Positions 22,121-33,816 of a stretch of 64,000 bases of DNA are shown here, piece after piece; the stretch's first letter is position 1, and each line of letters begins with the position of its first letter. Made by a program: the position numbers and the translations under genes. The stretch is from Aplectana chamaeleonis (lineage: Eukaryota > Nematoda > Chromadorea > Rhabditida > Cosmocercidae), in the NCBI GenBank assembly GCA_029168955.1, contig JAPDOI010000150.1:620001-684000 (forward strand), written 5' to 3'. The notes below the pieces were generated by a model. That model saw only the letters and a list, made by a program, of their open reading frames with translations. It searched no databases and had not been told where the DNA came from.

Positions 22121-23419
22121 AGCAATTACTTGTCTATTGCACTACTTGGTGACTGGAATTGATAAACGAGCCGTTTTTTTATGAAATGAGCCAGTTTAGT
22201 ATTCATCAAAATCGGGTGAGAAAGATCGTTTTTCTAGAGATTCAGGTACAGTACAGAACATATGGACGTAAACTCTTTTTTTTCTAGGATCGACGGGGAA
22301 GTTATCATTTACCCAAGAGTCGAACCCTAATACCTGTTCACTATATTCTTTTGGTGTTTTTTTTTCGCATTTTTAAATTCGAAGTTGTGATGCTTTTACC
22401 AAGTGTTGTGGAATTTCATTCAAATTATACCAATACAAGTGCTATTAAAAGCATTCAAGCTGCATTCAGTTTCTCTAAAGTGCAGTTTATAGATTAACGA
22501 AAGCTTGAGGAATGAAATGTCGTCATGAGCATGAATATGGGTAGGGACTGGATTTCGAACTACTTATCAAACTTTTGAGGAGTGAAATGATAACAATGAT
22601 GGTGCAATATACTTCAGCTATTTTTTTGGGTGACTTCGACAGCGGTACTTCATGATGTTTTTTTTTTTTAAGAAGGGAGCTTCAGCTCCCTGACGCATTG
22701 GATACTCTTTCTGTCAAAGATTAACCGTAAATTTCACCAAAAGCCCAACAGATTCTAGGCCATTCCTGCTGGGATATAATCCTCAAAAAAGAGTGTTCCA
22801 AATTAGCGGAATGGTGAGCTTCGATTTCGTGAGCATGGGCTCGTAGGATAGCTCTTCATTTCTTTGGAGGAAAAATACAGGAAATATTGCAGCATTGTCC
22901 TTAAATATGATTCAACAATGTGAAACAACATATACCCAAAGTAGCAACCGTAATAATGGTAACAGCACTGAAAATGAGAGACATTTCCGAAAGATATTAA
23001 ATGGTAATCCTTCTCCAAGCCGCACAGAGATTCATGGATGCTTTCTTGCACACCACGGAATTAAAGTATTTACTAACCGGACAATCGAATGACTCGTACT
23101 TCCCATTTTACCCGGAGCTGCCCCCTCTGTCAAGTTGGACAGTAAAAATCAAATAAATGAGCAATTCATAGCTAACGGAAGTATTTATCTAGAATGCCTG
23201 GAATAACCTCCAGATTGATAGGTACAAAAAATAGTTCGGGAACTCGGGATGGCAGTGGAAAGTGAGTGAAACCTCTTTCAGAAATCGATGAATTTCAAAG
23301 CATGAATCTATGAAAATAATGACTGATAACGCTATCAGAAAACTGACATTGGCAGTGATTTTCATTATCAATTTATGTATTTTGAGCGGTCTCCTGCAAG
23401 GCCGCAAAATTACTTTAGT
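22121..23419. other. Unassigned AT-rich stretch
   Basis: Long T and A runs occur, and no frame longer than about 80 codons has any domain signature. Nothing else is seen. Confidence 0.5.
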
Positions 23420-24271
23420 CGCCGTCAGTTCAGTTGTTTTGTCTGGGTAAACCAACAGCAGCGACGCATTTAATTTTACGGCAGGGATTACGGTATCCGG
23501 CGCGTTCCGCCAGCACACTAGAATCGTTCTTGTCCTTTGAAACAGCGCGCTCGAATTGCAACGCCGCAGCGCGACCGCGACGCGTAGTGAGCCACAACCA
23601 GGGGTGTGCGGCAATTGCCGTTTGCCGATTGCCGGCCATTTTTGGGGTTTGCCGTTGCCGTTTGCCAAAATTTTCGTCTAAAACGGCAAATTTTCGGCAA
23701 AAGTTCGTTAAAACAACAGGATTTGCCCCCGCCGCAGTCTCTGTGTTGGTCAGCGATTCGGAGCTGCTACAAATAATCACTTTGACTAGTTCCAGCTTCT
23801 GGTTCCGGCTGACTCAATATACCCTCTCAATCGCTAACCTATGAAAACATCTCGACTGGGTGATCAGAGGAGTTCGTTCGAGTTCTAAATTGTTCGGGAG
23901 CCTTCAGATGTCATTATTTAATCATCAAATTCTGAACCCTTTAAGAATGCCAAAAATGCAATAAAAAACCTTCTCAGAGGCCTACCGATTACTGCAGGTT
24001 CTAAGATTACAAAACCAAGTCATATCAAAGCTGTAGCGCAAAAAGCAGCCTTATTTAGACATATGAACCAGTGGAGAACTCGTGTATATAGGCCCACTCT
24101 ATTGTCGGTTGAGGCTGATGGTAATAATTGGGACAAGGAAATTATAGAGATTCTGCAAACACTTTTTCCGGCTTTTTTAAAGTTGAACAATATTAACAGC
24201 GGTCATTAAAGGCAGTGGTCAAATAATATCAATTGATTTCTAGAGATCATAAGCTGAAATGAAAGGTTGAC

Positions 24272-24784
24272 TTAGAGGCGAGTGTTCACGATGAAAATGT
24301 GTTTTAGTTTCCACTAGAATGGGTGGTGGAGGGGCACACTGTAACGTTGACGTCGAAAGAAAGGCATGAAAACGAGCCAGGAAAAGCTTTCAAAGAGCCC
24401 GAAGGTTGCCACTTTGTGCGCAAGGCAAACCCCAAAGCGCAACACACGCCCACCGACGCGAACAAAATGAAATGCTCCGAGATCGTGGAGATGAGCTGAT
24501 GATATCCAATCAATGGCCCTGTTCTTCACTTCATTCTCAACTTCTCTCTTTACTCCAGGTCAGCTCACGCATACATCGGCTGCAAAAGACGGGAAGTTAC
24601 AAGCCTCCGGACAACTCTGTCCACCATGTTTCCTTGGCTCAATTTTCGACGGACCATAACTCTGTTCTCAGAAGGTCTTGTACGATTTCAGAGACATCAT
24701 TGAAATCAGCATGGGGGCCGTTTTCAAGATAAGGCGGGAAAACAGAAAAACGATTTTCCTTATCAAATGAACACCGCCTTTGAT
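24272..24784. mobile_element. TTAA MITE family A, older copy
   Basis: It is collinear with 12923-13412 along its whole length (for example GTAACGTTGACGTCGAAAGA, ACACGCCCACCGACG, TGTCCACCATGTTTCC). The termini GAGGCGAGTGTTCACGATGA and ATGAACACCGCCTTTG are decayed and the TTAA borders are mutated to TTAG and TTGA, so this copy is older than the one in the Tc1-like arm. Confidence 0.8.
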
Positions 24785-25202
24785 GACAGAGCTGGTTTTG
24801 CTAGGAAATGGTGTAAAGATGAAAAAATAAAAAATCTTTGAAGGCAAACGATTAGAGACAGCATTCAACTTTTCAACTAGAAATTCGAGGGTTCGAGGCC
24901 CATTACGCAACAACAATGTGGGAAACCGGCTAAAACTGAGCAACCACAAAGCAATATACGGCCCGAAAGATGAACGTGGTGTACTGCTCCACCCACTTCC
25001 TCGGTAGCCACAGGGGAGGTGAGTTGGGCGGGTAAACCACACTCAAGTTTTGAGACCTTATAATTTTGATTTTTATTGCTTGTTTCCAGCCGACATTGTT
25101 GCTGTAACTGGCTCCTCGTGCCAGCTTGTAGGCCGAATACGCAGAAAGGGAAAGAGCCCAAGAGCAGTCCTGCTTGGCTAGCGCACTGTACGCGGCGCTC
25201 CA

Positions 25203-25237
25203 GCGACGCGAAGTGAGCGCAGCGGACTTCGCGTCGC
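25203..25237. repeat. Perfect 12-bp inverted repeat
   Basis: GCGACGCGAAGT, 11-nt loop, ACTTCGCGTCGC. Confidence 0.7.
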
Positions 25238-25546
25238 ATGTACCAGTCAAAACGCCCTCATTCTGTGCATTCGATCAACATGCCCCTCGGAGCTCTTGAG
25301 AAATTCGGAGGGCTGCTTTTACCGTGAGCACTGAATTCCAACTAGACTAGTTTCACTCCATTCCTGTAACCTCACAAGGGGAACCATTCAATGGTAGTTC
25401 TCAGTGAGCAAATTGAAATCCTTGAGCTTACTACTTCTGCTACTAACCGTAAAAATTGTGACTCCGGTTATAGTTTCTAAACCGCGCGCTGCAGATCGCG
25501 GTGTGAACTGTCTTTCGCCATCAATCCCGGATCAATCATCGCGTAT

Positions 25547-25840
25547 TCACCCTTCTATTCGCACCTGATTGTGTTCGTACCAGTATCGTCCACAGTCTTT
25601 GGCTCGGCGCACACTCCCATCGCACCAAGGTTGCTTACGATTTGCTGATCGTCCCCGGATCGAACTAGGCTGGGACGCGCGCTGGCCGCAGGCCCCTTTC
25701 AGAAAATTCTTTGCGGGCCTGTCACACTTTGCACGGCTCAAGAAGACGCCCATATTTTGAATTTCTAGCACTGAATTGTACGGAAACTTCAAATGGAGAG
25801 GGATTAACGGAATTATCGCCGGCGATGGAGAAGCTAACAA
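25547..25840 (-). other. Coding-like minus-strand fragment, unidentified
   Basis: A 97-codon frame includes FLSRAKCDRPAKNFL and ASQPSSIRGRSANRKQ. The composition is protein-like, but I cannot assign a family. It lies inside the hAT-like element. It could be part of a captured or inserted repeat. Confidence 0.3.
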
Positions 25841-26125
25841 GGCCTTGTTGACCTTGGTAGTGACTCCTGATTACCTAAGGCTTTCAAGTAGCTTCTGATA
25901 TAAAGCGATTTTTTCTTCCTGTAAAGGCTACTGGAAACAACAGGCTCATAGTAAGTGGCAGATATTGCATGGAATACTTGCAGCATGATCAACAAGGAAG
26001 GGTTGCCTACATCAGATGGAGTTTCGGGATACACTTTTACTATGTTCTATGGGGGAAGACAGTGTTTCAGAATTCCAAACTCAGAACCTGCTTGCTAAAT
26101 GCCTTCAGGCCGTTCCTAAAAAGGT

Positions 26126-26379
26126 CCAAATCTGAAGAAGGCCAGAATCTGAGCTCGGCCGAAGGGAGTAGAGCCGATTTAACAATTGAATTAATACCTG
26201 AATGAGTATTCTCCAGAGGAATAGATCAGAATTTGTGCAACAATGCATAATTTCTGATCTAAACAGAATCAGTGCACCAAAATTTTCTACATCTATTCTG
26301 AACGCATCTAAAAGTAATGCAATCGTTATATCGGCTCTACTCACTTCGGCCGAACCGTTCTGGCCTTGATCAGATTTGA
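26126..26379. repeat. TIR element, about 250 bp, nested near the hAT right end
   Basis: The left arm CCAAATCTGAAGAAGGCCAG and then CGGCCGAAGGGAGTAGAGCC pairs with the inverted right arm GGCTCTACTCACTTCGGCCG and TGGCCTTGATCAGATTTG. The arms are about 55 bp with few mismatches. There is no coding capacity. Confidence 0.75.
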
Positions 26380-26852
26380 AGTTGGCAACCCTCCCTTGAA
26401 CGTAAATGTTGGTGTATTATAGCACAAAACAGATTTTGCCGTTTTGCCGTTTGCCGGCCCTTTTTGGGGTTTGCCGTTGCCGTTGCCGTTTGCCGAAATT
26501 TGAAATTCCTTTGCCGCACACCCCTGGCCACAACTCAAGGCCACGTAGTATTCTTCTATCTTCATAACCGGTGTTTTCCTACATTTTAGTCCAGACAGAT
26601 CCTCAACTGCTCACCCCTAGAGAAGGACGGTATGTGAATCAAGACACAACGCTCATCACTTCTTTTATACCCCTAATCTTCATCAATTGGTTATCAACAA
26701 TTTTGTTTACGAGAGCCATCCTTCACGAAGCTCCATACCTACATTCGCAAGCTCCGCAGCCGAGGGGGCAACCGCTCGAACACTCGTCCGAAAGCGGCTC
26801 ATGCGACGGCCGCCTGCCACGCACGGACGGCCGCATGGTCGGCCAGTCACAC

Positions 26853-27350
26853 TTAAAGGCAGCAGCTTACACGCTCGTAAACGTGATTGAGATAACTACG
26901 GAATTAGGAAAATGATATGACACAGAACACAACTCCCCTGCACTTCGAAGCGTCGAAAACTTGACTCACAATGACGCTAGCACGAGTGATAAGTTGGCCT
27001 CGCTCCCTGTATCTGCCAGCCTCCTGTATATGCATCCTCTTCCTAAACAGGGGTGCGCTGGGCCATTCCCACCGTCAGCGACGTTTGTGGTTCTGGTGGA
27101 TTAGGTACAATAGGTAAACCACTCACACCGACGACCGTGGGAATAATCAGTTAACCCCAGCACCCCTGTTTTGGATATGATTTAGAGACGCAAATACAGG
27201 GCGCGCAAACTTCTCACTTGTTTAGCGTCATTTTAGGTCGTTTTTGACGCTTCAAGAATGCTTCCATCGTTGTGTTCTTGCAGCCATTAAAATACATTTC
27301 CGTAGTTATCTCAGTTACGTTTGGCTGAGCGTGAAATCTACTGCCTTTAA
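26853..27350. mobile_element. TTAA MITE, family B
   Basis: The left terminus TTAAAGGCAGCAGCTTACAC and GCTCGTAAACGTG is flanked by TTAA at 26853-26856. The right terminus GAGCGTGAAATCTACTGCCT ends in TTAA at 27347-27350. TTGAGATAACTACG just inside the left end pairs with CGTAGTTATCTCAG inside the right end. The sequence matches the copy at 54125-54454. Inside it, 27048-27168 is a small palindromic insert with ends CAGGGGTGC. Confidence 0.8.
27048..27168. repeat. 121-bp palindromic insert within the family-B MITE
   Basis: The ends are CAGGGGTGCGCTGGG and the inverse CCCCAGCACCCCTG, with GGTGG/CCACGGTCG sub-blocks inside. CAGGGGTG resembles hAT termini, but no 8-bp duplication is visible. Confidence 0.55.
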
Positions 27351-28060
27351 GTACTGTTTGAAACAATTGACCGCATTTGGCTGCTCACATAAAACAGTTC
27401 AGTGTGTTCAAAGGCAAAATCACTCGACTGCTCTAGTGGGATGAGCATTTATCATGAAATCTCTCTCTTATGAGTCGTCTAGTCTGTTCCGAACAAAAGA
27501 AAATCCACAACCGGGCAGAGCATGGAAATACAGCAACCCTGTACATAAAGTACATCAGTGCAGTGTAGATCAGGTCGTCCTCATCACAGCAGAAGTAGAA
27601 TGTGAAGCAGCAACACCCTTCAAGACCTTGCTCGAATTAATATAGAAGGGTGGGTTATGGTGGTTTTATCTTGCATGGTTAACTGTAGATTTTTCTTTTT
27701 GTCTATTCCGAGAGAGTGCCTCAAATTCTCCTTAGTTACAGTAATGGTATATAGTCTACAGCAATCAAGAAGTAGGACCTGGCGAGGTTGCCGGACTCGT
27801 CCCATCATACGGTAGTTTGTTAGTGGTATCCTCATTTTTCTTGAAACAGCTGCGATAGATCAGGTGAGTCTGTGTTTTCACCGATATGACCACATCTGTG
27901 GAAGGAATGAAAACAGTGTAGAAAAATGTGAGAGTGGAAACAAAACGACCAATCTCAGTTATTTCGGAAAATGAAATGAGTGATAACACAATCAGACTAC
28001 ACGTATTAGGACGAGTGCGCAACCGCACCATTTTTGTCCTTTAACATTGCAGGTAAACTA
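27351..28060. other. Unassigned stretch
   Basis: The open frames are short and without known domains. Nothing is seen. Confidence 0.45.
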
Positions 28061-28069
28061 TGGCATTTT

Positions 28070-29026
28070 CTCCGACACTGGGAGGAGGTCATCTACTGGG
28101 TTTATCCGGAGGATCTACTGTTATCAGCTGTAGATGAACGGAATTCTCCCTGTAGATGACCATGAAACCTAATAGGTTTTGTGCAGGTATCACTAGCACA
28201 GCAGATGAACAGAACTGTTAAATTTTGGAGGAGAATTTCCAAATTCCGGTGTATGAAGCGGTAACCTAACGTCGTTTGACAGGATTATTACTGTTTCAGG
28301 GTTCCGGGTTCACAGGGGACCCTGGGGCCTGAGGGGGAGGGGTCACCCTACCACGGTTCACGGTTGGGGTGCATCCCACCGTCAGGACCGTGGAGATGGC
28401 CCACTTGTTGAGTTGGGTACCACCTCCCTCAGCCGTGTGAAGCCCCCTCCCTCGGCGACAAAAATTTCATCCTCCGGAATCGAATCCGGTGGATTCTTCT
28501 GGGGTGCGTTCCAAGAACGTTTCCACGACTCAGGTTGAGGAAAAACCCAACCTTTCGATGGAAAATTTGCTTTGGTATGGATGCGAATAATAACTGAACA
28601 TCGCTCTGACGTGGCTATGGCTGGCTACGTTTCCATGGACGCGTTTTGCCATGGGAATGTTCTTGGAACGCACCCCCTGGTGAGTGACTCGAGGCCACCT
28701 TCCAGGTCCGGCTGCGAAGAGCCGAGTGAGGCATTCCGTGAGATGAGAAGCCTTTTATATCAGCATCATTGTTAATAGCTTTGTGTAAACATGTTAATGA
28801 TCCTGACGAATATCTGGCGTCATATATTTAGTTTATAGGTGTTTACTGCGTTCAATACATTTGAAATGACGCAATAACGGTTCGCGTCGCGGCTGCAGAG
28901 CGGCGATCACTCCAGTAGTTCACCTCATCACCATCAATCGTTCATCTTAAGTATAACATACCTCTGTAGGTCCTCCATTAATCGTCATTTTTCTCCGTAG
29001 ATCTCCTCTCCCAGTGTCGGAGTTTC
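28070..29026. repeat. Paired inverted ends enclosing a nested MITE
   Basis: CTCCGACACTGGGAGGAGG near 28072 is mirrored by TCCTCTCCCAGTGTCGGAG near 29008, with weaker pairing inward (TCATCTACTGGG against CCGTAGATC). The enclosed ~950 bp holds a GC-rich zone at 28300-28500 and the complete MITE at 28501-28676. It is probably a decayed DNA element. Confidence 0.55.
28501..28676. mobile_element. MITE family D (GGGGTGCGTTCC), copy 1
   Basis: The termini are GGGGTGCGTTCCAAGAACG and the inverse CATTCTTGGAACGCACCCC-type right end. Internal sequence such as ATGGATGCGAATAATAACTG and CCATGGACGCGTTTTGCCAT matches, in opposite orientation, the copies at 35397-35573 and 46295-46470. Confidence 0.85.
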
Positions 29027-29134
29027 ATGACCGACCGCTCCTTATAAAGCTTACCCGGCCGGACTCATCCGGAACAAGCTTAGGCTTTGCTTCTTACACC
29101 CCTTGGTTCATGCTTTTGCGATACTTGCGATAGC

Positions 29135-29277
29135 AGCAAATGGCGCAGAATTTAAATTAAAAAACGAGGCATCAGATTTCTGATACAGTCATAGTCATAC
29201 AATGAAAAATCAGATGCCTGATAACGGTATCAGACATCTGATTTCTCAATTTTTCATTGAAATTCTGCGGCATTTGG
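29135..29277. repeat. 143-bp palindromic element with nested sub-palindromes
   Basis: CAAATGGCGCAGAATTT at the left pairs with AAATTCTGCGGCATTTG at the right. Inside, TCAGATTTCTGATAC, AAATCAGATGCCTGATAAC and GTATCAGACATCTGATTT give repeated, competing hairpins built on a (A)TCAGA(T)CTGAT theme. Confidence 0.65.
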
Positions 29278-29442
29278 CTCTACCGCCAAAACATGAATAG
29301 GTGTAGGTGTGAGAGAAGAAGGGCTAGCTAAAAGACGCGAAAGAAATTCCCGCACGCCCTTCTGACAAAACCGCACGCGGCTATTGCACATATTGTCGAG
29401 CAGTTCACCAGTGGTATGTTCTGGTTCCATAGAGCAGTTAAG

Positions 29443-29737
29443 TAAAACGGCCAATGTCTCACCGCCGACTGCGTACCACGCGCTGAGGCGCGACCGCACG
29501 CTTGCGCGTCAGGAAGTGATGCGTTTTGACCACCGCGCGACGGTGCAGCCGCCGTGCATCGTAAAGAGACGGGTTTTTTGACTGCCGCGCGAGCCGCGTG
29601 CGATGCTCTTCTTCATGAAGCGAAACGGCCGAAATCAGCGTCGCAGCAAATCGTCTGCTTTCAACAACTCGTCTGCTTCGCACGCACGTGTATCGCGTCG
29701 ACGGTACGCAGTCGACGGTGAGACATTGGCCGTTTTA
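29443..29737. mobile_element. TIR element, 295 bp
   Basis: TAAAACGGCCAATGTCTCAC and CGCCGACTGCGTACC at the left are mirrored by GGTACGCAGTCGACGGTGAG and ACATTGGCCGTTTTA at the right. The interior is GC-rich with CGCGC-type strings. No transposase is present. Confidence 0.8.
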
Positions 29738-29822
29738 TGGCCTGTATGTATGGTCTGTCTCATAACTCTAGGGATTCAATGACAACTCGTACCCGCCGCA
29801 AATCAGGCGTTCCGTAGTTCGC

Positions 29823-30281
29823 CTAAAGCAGTGTCCACGATAAAAATCGTTTTCGAGTTTCCACCAAGGAAACGAAGGTTTAGAGTCTCAATCTATTGTT
29901 TCATCAGTGAAGGAAGAATCATGAAAAACGCTGCGAAACATTCAAAATTAGCTCTTCTTCTTGAAAGCCACATTTCAACGGTGGATTGAGTTGCGCGGGA
30001 ATGTGGGCCTGAGGTAGAACGCAGCGAGCGATAATGCGCCCCAATGCCAAAAACTCAGCCGCGCTCATATCTGTTCGCGCTCCAATGCTAATGTAGAAGC
30101 GGACCAACCTGTTCCTCGGAAAGCTCGACTGCGAGCGGAAGGGCTTCCGCGAGCGAACTTCGGAGCCGTAAGGAGCTCTTGTTTTCGTTCGTTCTTTTGA
30201 CCCCAGTGCTGCGATGAGACCCTGAACTTTCGATTTCCGGCTAAAAACCGAGGACGAGATTTATCGTGGACACTGTCTCAA
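29823..30281. mobile_element. MITE related to TTAA family A by its termini only
   Basis: The left end AAAGCAGTGTCCACGATAAA and the right end TTTATCGTGGACACTGTCTC share the family-A terminus. The interior (for example GGTTTAGAGTCTCAATC, ATGAAAAACGCTGCGAAAC) does not match family A. The border TTAA is lost on both sides. Confidence 0.7.
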
Positions 30282-31300
30282 TGAGCTCGCTTTGCAGTCC
30301 AAATTCGTGTGTAATGTGTATAAAGCTCACAAGCCATTTACTCTTTGCATTTCGAAAGGGGAAGCAAACCGTGGCTTGGTGTAGAGTTTGGGGTTATGTG
30401 AAACGGTGGGATGTGACATCACCGCAGCCTGGAGGGGCCGGGTTCTTTGACAGCTATCTCTAGGAAGTCGCAACGCATGAATTATCATGCTATTTTGGGC
30501 GCGGAGCGGCTGTTTCTTCATTTCCATCAGGGAGGAGCGGAATAAAATTATGAAAATTCGGAAATCGGTTTTCGGGTTTCGATCCAACAAAGTTTTTCTC
30601 GGGTTTCCGGAAATCATGCGCCAAACGCCTGAAAGTGCGCGGAAATGCGGTTTTTCCGGAAGGCGAAATGAGGGAAAAATCCAGAAGTCATCTTATGTTT
30701 GTTTCCATCCCAGATGACCCAATATTTTTCGCATTCCGCAGCACTTTCTGCGGTCTTCGGAATGCGGAACGCGGAATGCACCGAAAATGCGCGAAACTGC
30801 GGGTTTTGGAGACGCGGAGACTCCCGATCGTCCCTAATTTTTCTATGCGATGGTGGATGTGAGAAAAAATCGCTATGATTCTATTATAGAGAATCAGAAC
30901 AGAGTCGCGGCTTGCCGAAATTAGGAGATGGACGACGCCCTCTGTGTGAGGAGTGAAAAACATTGCTCAGGTACTCAGGGCGATGGCCGGCAGAACCTCT
31001 ATGCCGACAACGACGGCAGGCGCCCCACATTTCGAGGAAGCCGGCCAGCGGCGAACCATGCTGCATGTGACGCACACGCAGCGCGGGATATTGGCTCGCC
31101 CGCGAGCCTACAAAAACACGCCACGCCATCTTCGAATTCTGGCCGGTTGGAAAGACAATTGATGATGGTCATGAATGATCACGTCGTAACGTGCTTATCA
31201 CGTGCCAGCCGGTGTAAAGCTGCGCCTCATCTCACTAGAGTCCTCCCACTCGGCATTCTAGCCTTGCGCCGGCCCTGGAGGGCGACTTCGGAGTCAGTCT
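30282..31300. other. Unassigned stretch, GC-biased patches
   Basis: The sequence 30640-30800 is full of GGAATGCGG/TTCCGC strings resembling the subterminal zone of the second hAT-like element. A 128-codon frame at 30928-31314 shows no domain, and the opposite strand is open too. Confidence 0.4.
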
Positions 31301-31307
31301 CCGGAGG

Positions 31308-31688
31308 TCAGTAAGATATTTTTGACCGCTGAGGGGATAGGGTATCCCCACGGCTGAGGGGAGGGGGGTGCAGCGGCTTTCGCCGCAGGGAGGAGTGGTT
31401 CCTCACCGCAGACTGCGGCGGCCGAGGCGGGCGTTTCTCCGCCGTCGAAGTCGGCGGGCCGTCGACATACGGCTGGCCGGCGAAGCAGGCGCGAGCCATC
31501 CACGAGAAAAAGGACGGCGGGTCATCGACATGGAAGCTGGCCGGCGAACCAAAAAGCGGGCGGCCGGTGGGCGTGGAGAACGCGGGCGAGGTGGGATAGG
31601 TTTGCAGGCAGTCACCCTGCTCAGACAAACTCAAATGTCGACAGCAGGTGTCTGGGGTGTCATCACAGAGCACATCAGCTGAGGACAC
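31308..31688 (-). other. GC-rich open frame, possible exon
   Basis: The 126-codon minus-strand frame is rich in Pro, Ser and Arg (KRPPRPPQSAVRN, HPPPLSRGDTL). It is preceded by a good acceptor-like sequence, TTCGTGTCCTCAG. The plus strand is also open over 104 codons, and GC-rich DNA tends to give chance open frames. No domain is recognised and no donor site was found at its end, so I do not call it a gene. Confidence 0.25.
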
Positions 31689-32346
31689 GAAAAAAAGGGT
31701 GATTTTCGGTTTTTTTTCTACCGTAATTATTATTGAGGTATAACTCTTACCGACTCAATATATGACCTATTTCGCAGGTTCCAGCCGCCGGCAGAACAAA
31801 AAAATAGTGATTGATTTTTTTTCCGAACCCATTCTGACTTAAACGGGTTTTTTGAAACTCTAAGCAAGAAATATGCAGCAACGATACAAAAACCAAGAGA
31901 ATTAGGGCCAAAACATTTATATATATAGAACTTTGGACTCTGCGAGGGCAGGATTATGGCACTAAAACGGGTTAATAAAATTTCTCCAATGAGCGAAAAT
32001 TGCAGTTTCCTGGACTTTTTTTGAAACAGGAGCTCCTGGCATAAAGCTTCATTATCTGGAGAATTTCTCCTCACCAAATCTCAAGATTCTCGGGTGTAGA
32101 GTATTATTCACAGTGTCTTCTCTGATTATAACTATTTTCCTGATTGTGGTTAATTCTTTTCAGAAACCCTTCAAAAGTGTTAAAAATCTAATCTCTGAAA
32201 ATGATTGATAATTGGGCAAAATGATTAGGTGTAGGCAAGGTGAGCTAAATCGTTGTACATTATGTGTCAATTGTGGAATCTGATTGGCTTAAAGAAGTTG
32301 GATGATGGGGATATAATGGGAATCGTACTCTGCTAAACTCGTTAAA

Positions 32347-32726
32347 TTAAAGGCGAGTGTCCAACGATAAAAACCATGTCTGATTTTTTGGTGGAGATCG
32401 GCAGCTGCGGGCCTAGCGGAACCCTAACACGTCGAAAAAAACTAAGAAAAATAGAGCTCGAAACGGTCCCTACGGCCCCAAAGTTGGACACCCGTCAGCT
32501 CGTCACCCCCAGATGCACTTTCCACGCCCACCGACGTGAACAAATGAATGCTCGAGATTGTGAGACGAGCGATGGTTTTCGATCAAAAGCCCCGTTCTTC
32601 CCCTTCATTCCCAACTTCTCTCTTTACTCCGTTCAGCTCCGCATAGATCGGCAGCAAAAAGATGAAAGTTTGAAGATAGGCGAAAAAAACAGGAAAACGA
32701 TTTCTATCCTGAACACTGCCTTTTAA
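32347..32726. mobile_element. TTAA MITE family A, internally deleted copy
   Basis: TTAA is present on both borders (32347-32350 and 32723-32726). The termini are AAGGCGAGTGTCCAACGAT and CCTGAACACTGCCTT. It is collinear with 12923-13412 but about 110 bp shorter, mostly by loss of the part before the right end (the CTCAATCTTTGAGGGACC region). Confidence 0.82.
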
Positions 32727-33330
32727 GAAAAAGTACAGGTTTCAAAAAGTACGAGTAAGTTCAAAAATAGATCACATACTCGATTCAATTGTTTTACGTG
32801 TGAACATTTGTACAAAAAATTGGAAGCAACTAATCGTTTTCGAAGTCCAAATGGTTCTCCAAGTAATATACTTGTGCAGATGATAGCAACTTTTTCGATG
32901 GGTAATTATGATGTAATCTCTGAATTGAGACAAATATTCGAAAAACGGACATTTTGACCTAAACGAAAGAGAAGAATTTTTCGATTCCCAGGATTAACGG
33001 AATACACGAGAGGCGAAAAGAAATATAAAACCTCAATGACGCTAGAAACAAAACAGTTAACATCACCACGAAATCAGAATATTCAAAAAAGGATGTTTCA
33101 AGACTCCAAATATACCTGGTGTTCGAAAAATACGCATAATCGAATCTTAAGAGTCGAATTAAAATAGTTGAATACGACAAAAATCTCTAGAACACTATGC
33201 TCGAGTAATAATTCCATTCAATACAACGCCTTATTTGTCCGTTATCGCACAAATATAGGTGTCGCTTCACGAAAGACAAAAAACAAAAGCAGGTTCTTCA
33301 ATTGCTGCAACCAACTGAATGTTTTGTTGA
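32727..33330. other. Unassigned AT-rich stretch
   Basis: No supported gene or repeat was found. Confidence 0.45.
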
Positions 33331-33645
33331 AAAGCAAGCCCATGCCGATCACTTTTTCCTCAGGGCTACCGTAAGCATTCTTGATCAAAACAAGATAACG
33401 AATGTAAACTTTACACGCTCATAACAGTAAAGGGTATAAAAATATGGAGGGAGAGCGGAGGCGGTATGCATTCACTCACACACACCGCTCTCCCTCGAGA
33501 AGCCACTGGGGAGTGGCTGAGGAGAGTCGAAGATTGTGCAAACATGTTTGTTGGCTATTAAGATGTGCTGACACTTGGAAAAATTTTAAAGGAGGGTTAC
33601 GGTAGCCCTGCGGAAAAAATGATCGGCATGAAGCGTGCTTGTGTT
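33331..33645. repeat. TIR element, about 315 bp
   Basis: The left arm AAAGCAAGCCCATGCCGATC followed by CAGGGCTACCGTAA pairs with TTACGGTAGCCCTGCGG and GATCGGCATGAAGCGTGCTT on the right. A second hairpin (GGGAGAGCGG with CCGCTCTCCC, 33449-33495) lies inside. Confidence 0.7.
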
Positions 33646-33816
33646 TTGTTGAGCATTCGGAGATTCGGACGATCAATCGTCGCCGGCTGTAAGATGTGTT
33701 GTCTGGTCCACCTGCCTGTGAACCTGCTATCGACAGGTCGACAGCAGGTCGATAGGCTGGTCCGCGTCCATGTTATTCTCCCGAAAGAACCTGGATATTC
33801 TCGCTTCAGAAAAACC

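Larger units (their letters stand above)
23599..26526. mobile_element. Non-autonomous hAT-like element, 2.9 kb
   Basis: The left end is CAGGGGTGTGCGGCAATTGC and the right end, inverted, is CAGGGGTGTGCGGCAAAGG. The 8-bp sequence GCCACAAC is present exactly on both sides (23591-23598 and 26527-26534). CAGGG-type ends with 8-bp duplications are the signature of the hAT superfamily. Both subterminal zones are low-complexity TTGCCG/TTTGCCG strings. The interior carries no hAT transposase motif. It holds a family-A MITE relative (24272-24784), a 12-bp-arm hairpin (25203-25237) and a TIR element (26126-26379), so it has grown by nested insertions. Confidence 0.85.

Noticed and set aside
24885..24910. 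GGTTCGAGGCCC as a tRNA box B
   Set aside because: No box A upstream on the same strand and no cloverleaf.
28300..28500. GC-rich stretch as rRNA or other structured RNA
   Set aside because: No conserved rRNA block recognised; it is flanked by inverted ends of a DNA element.
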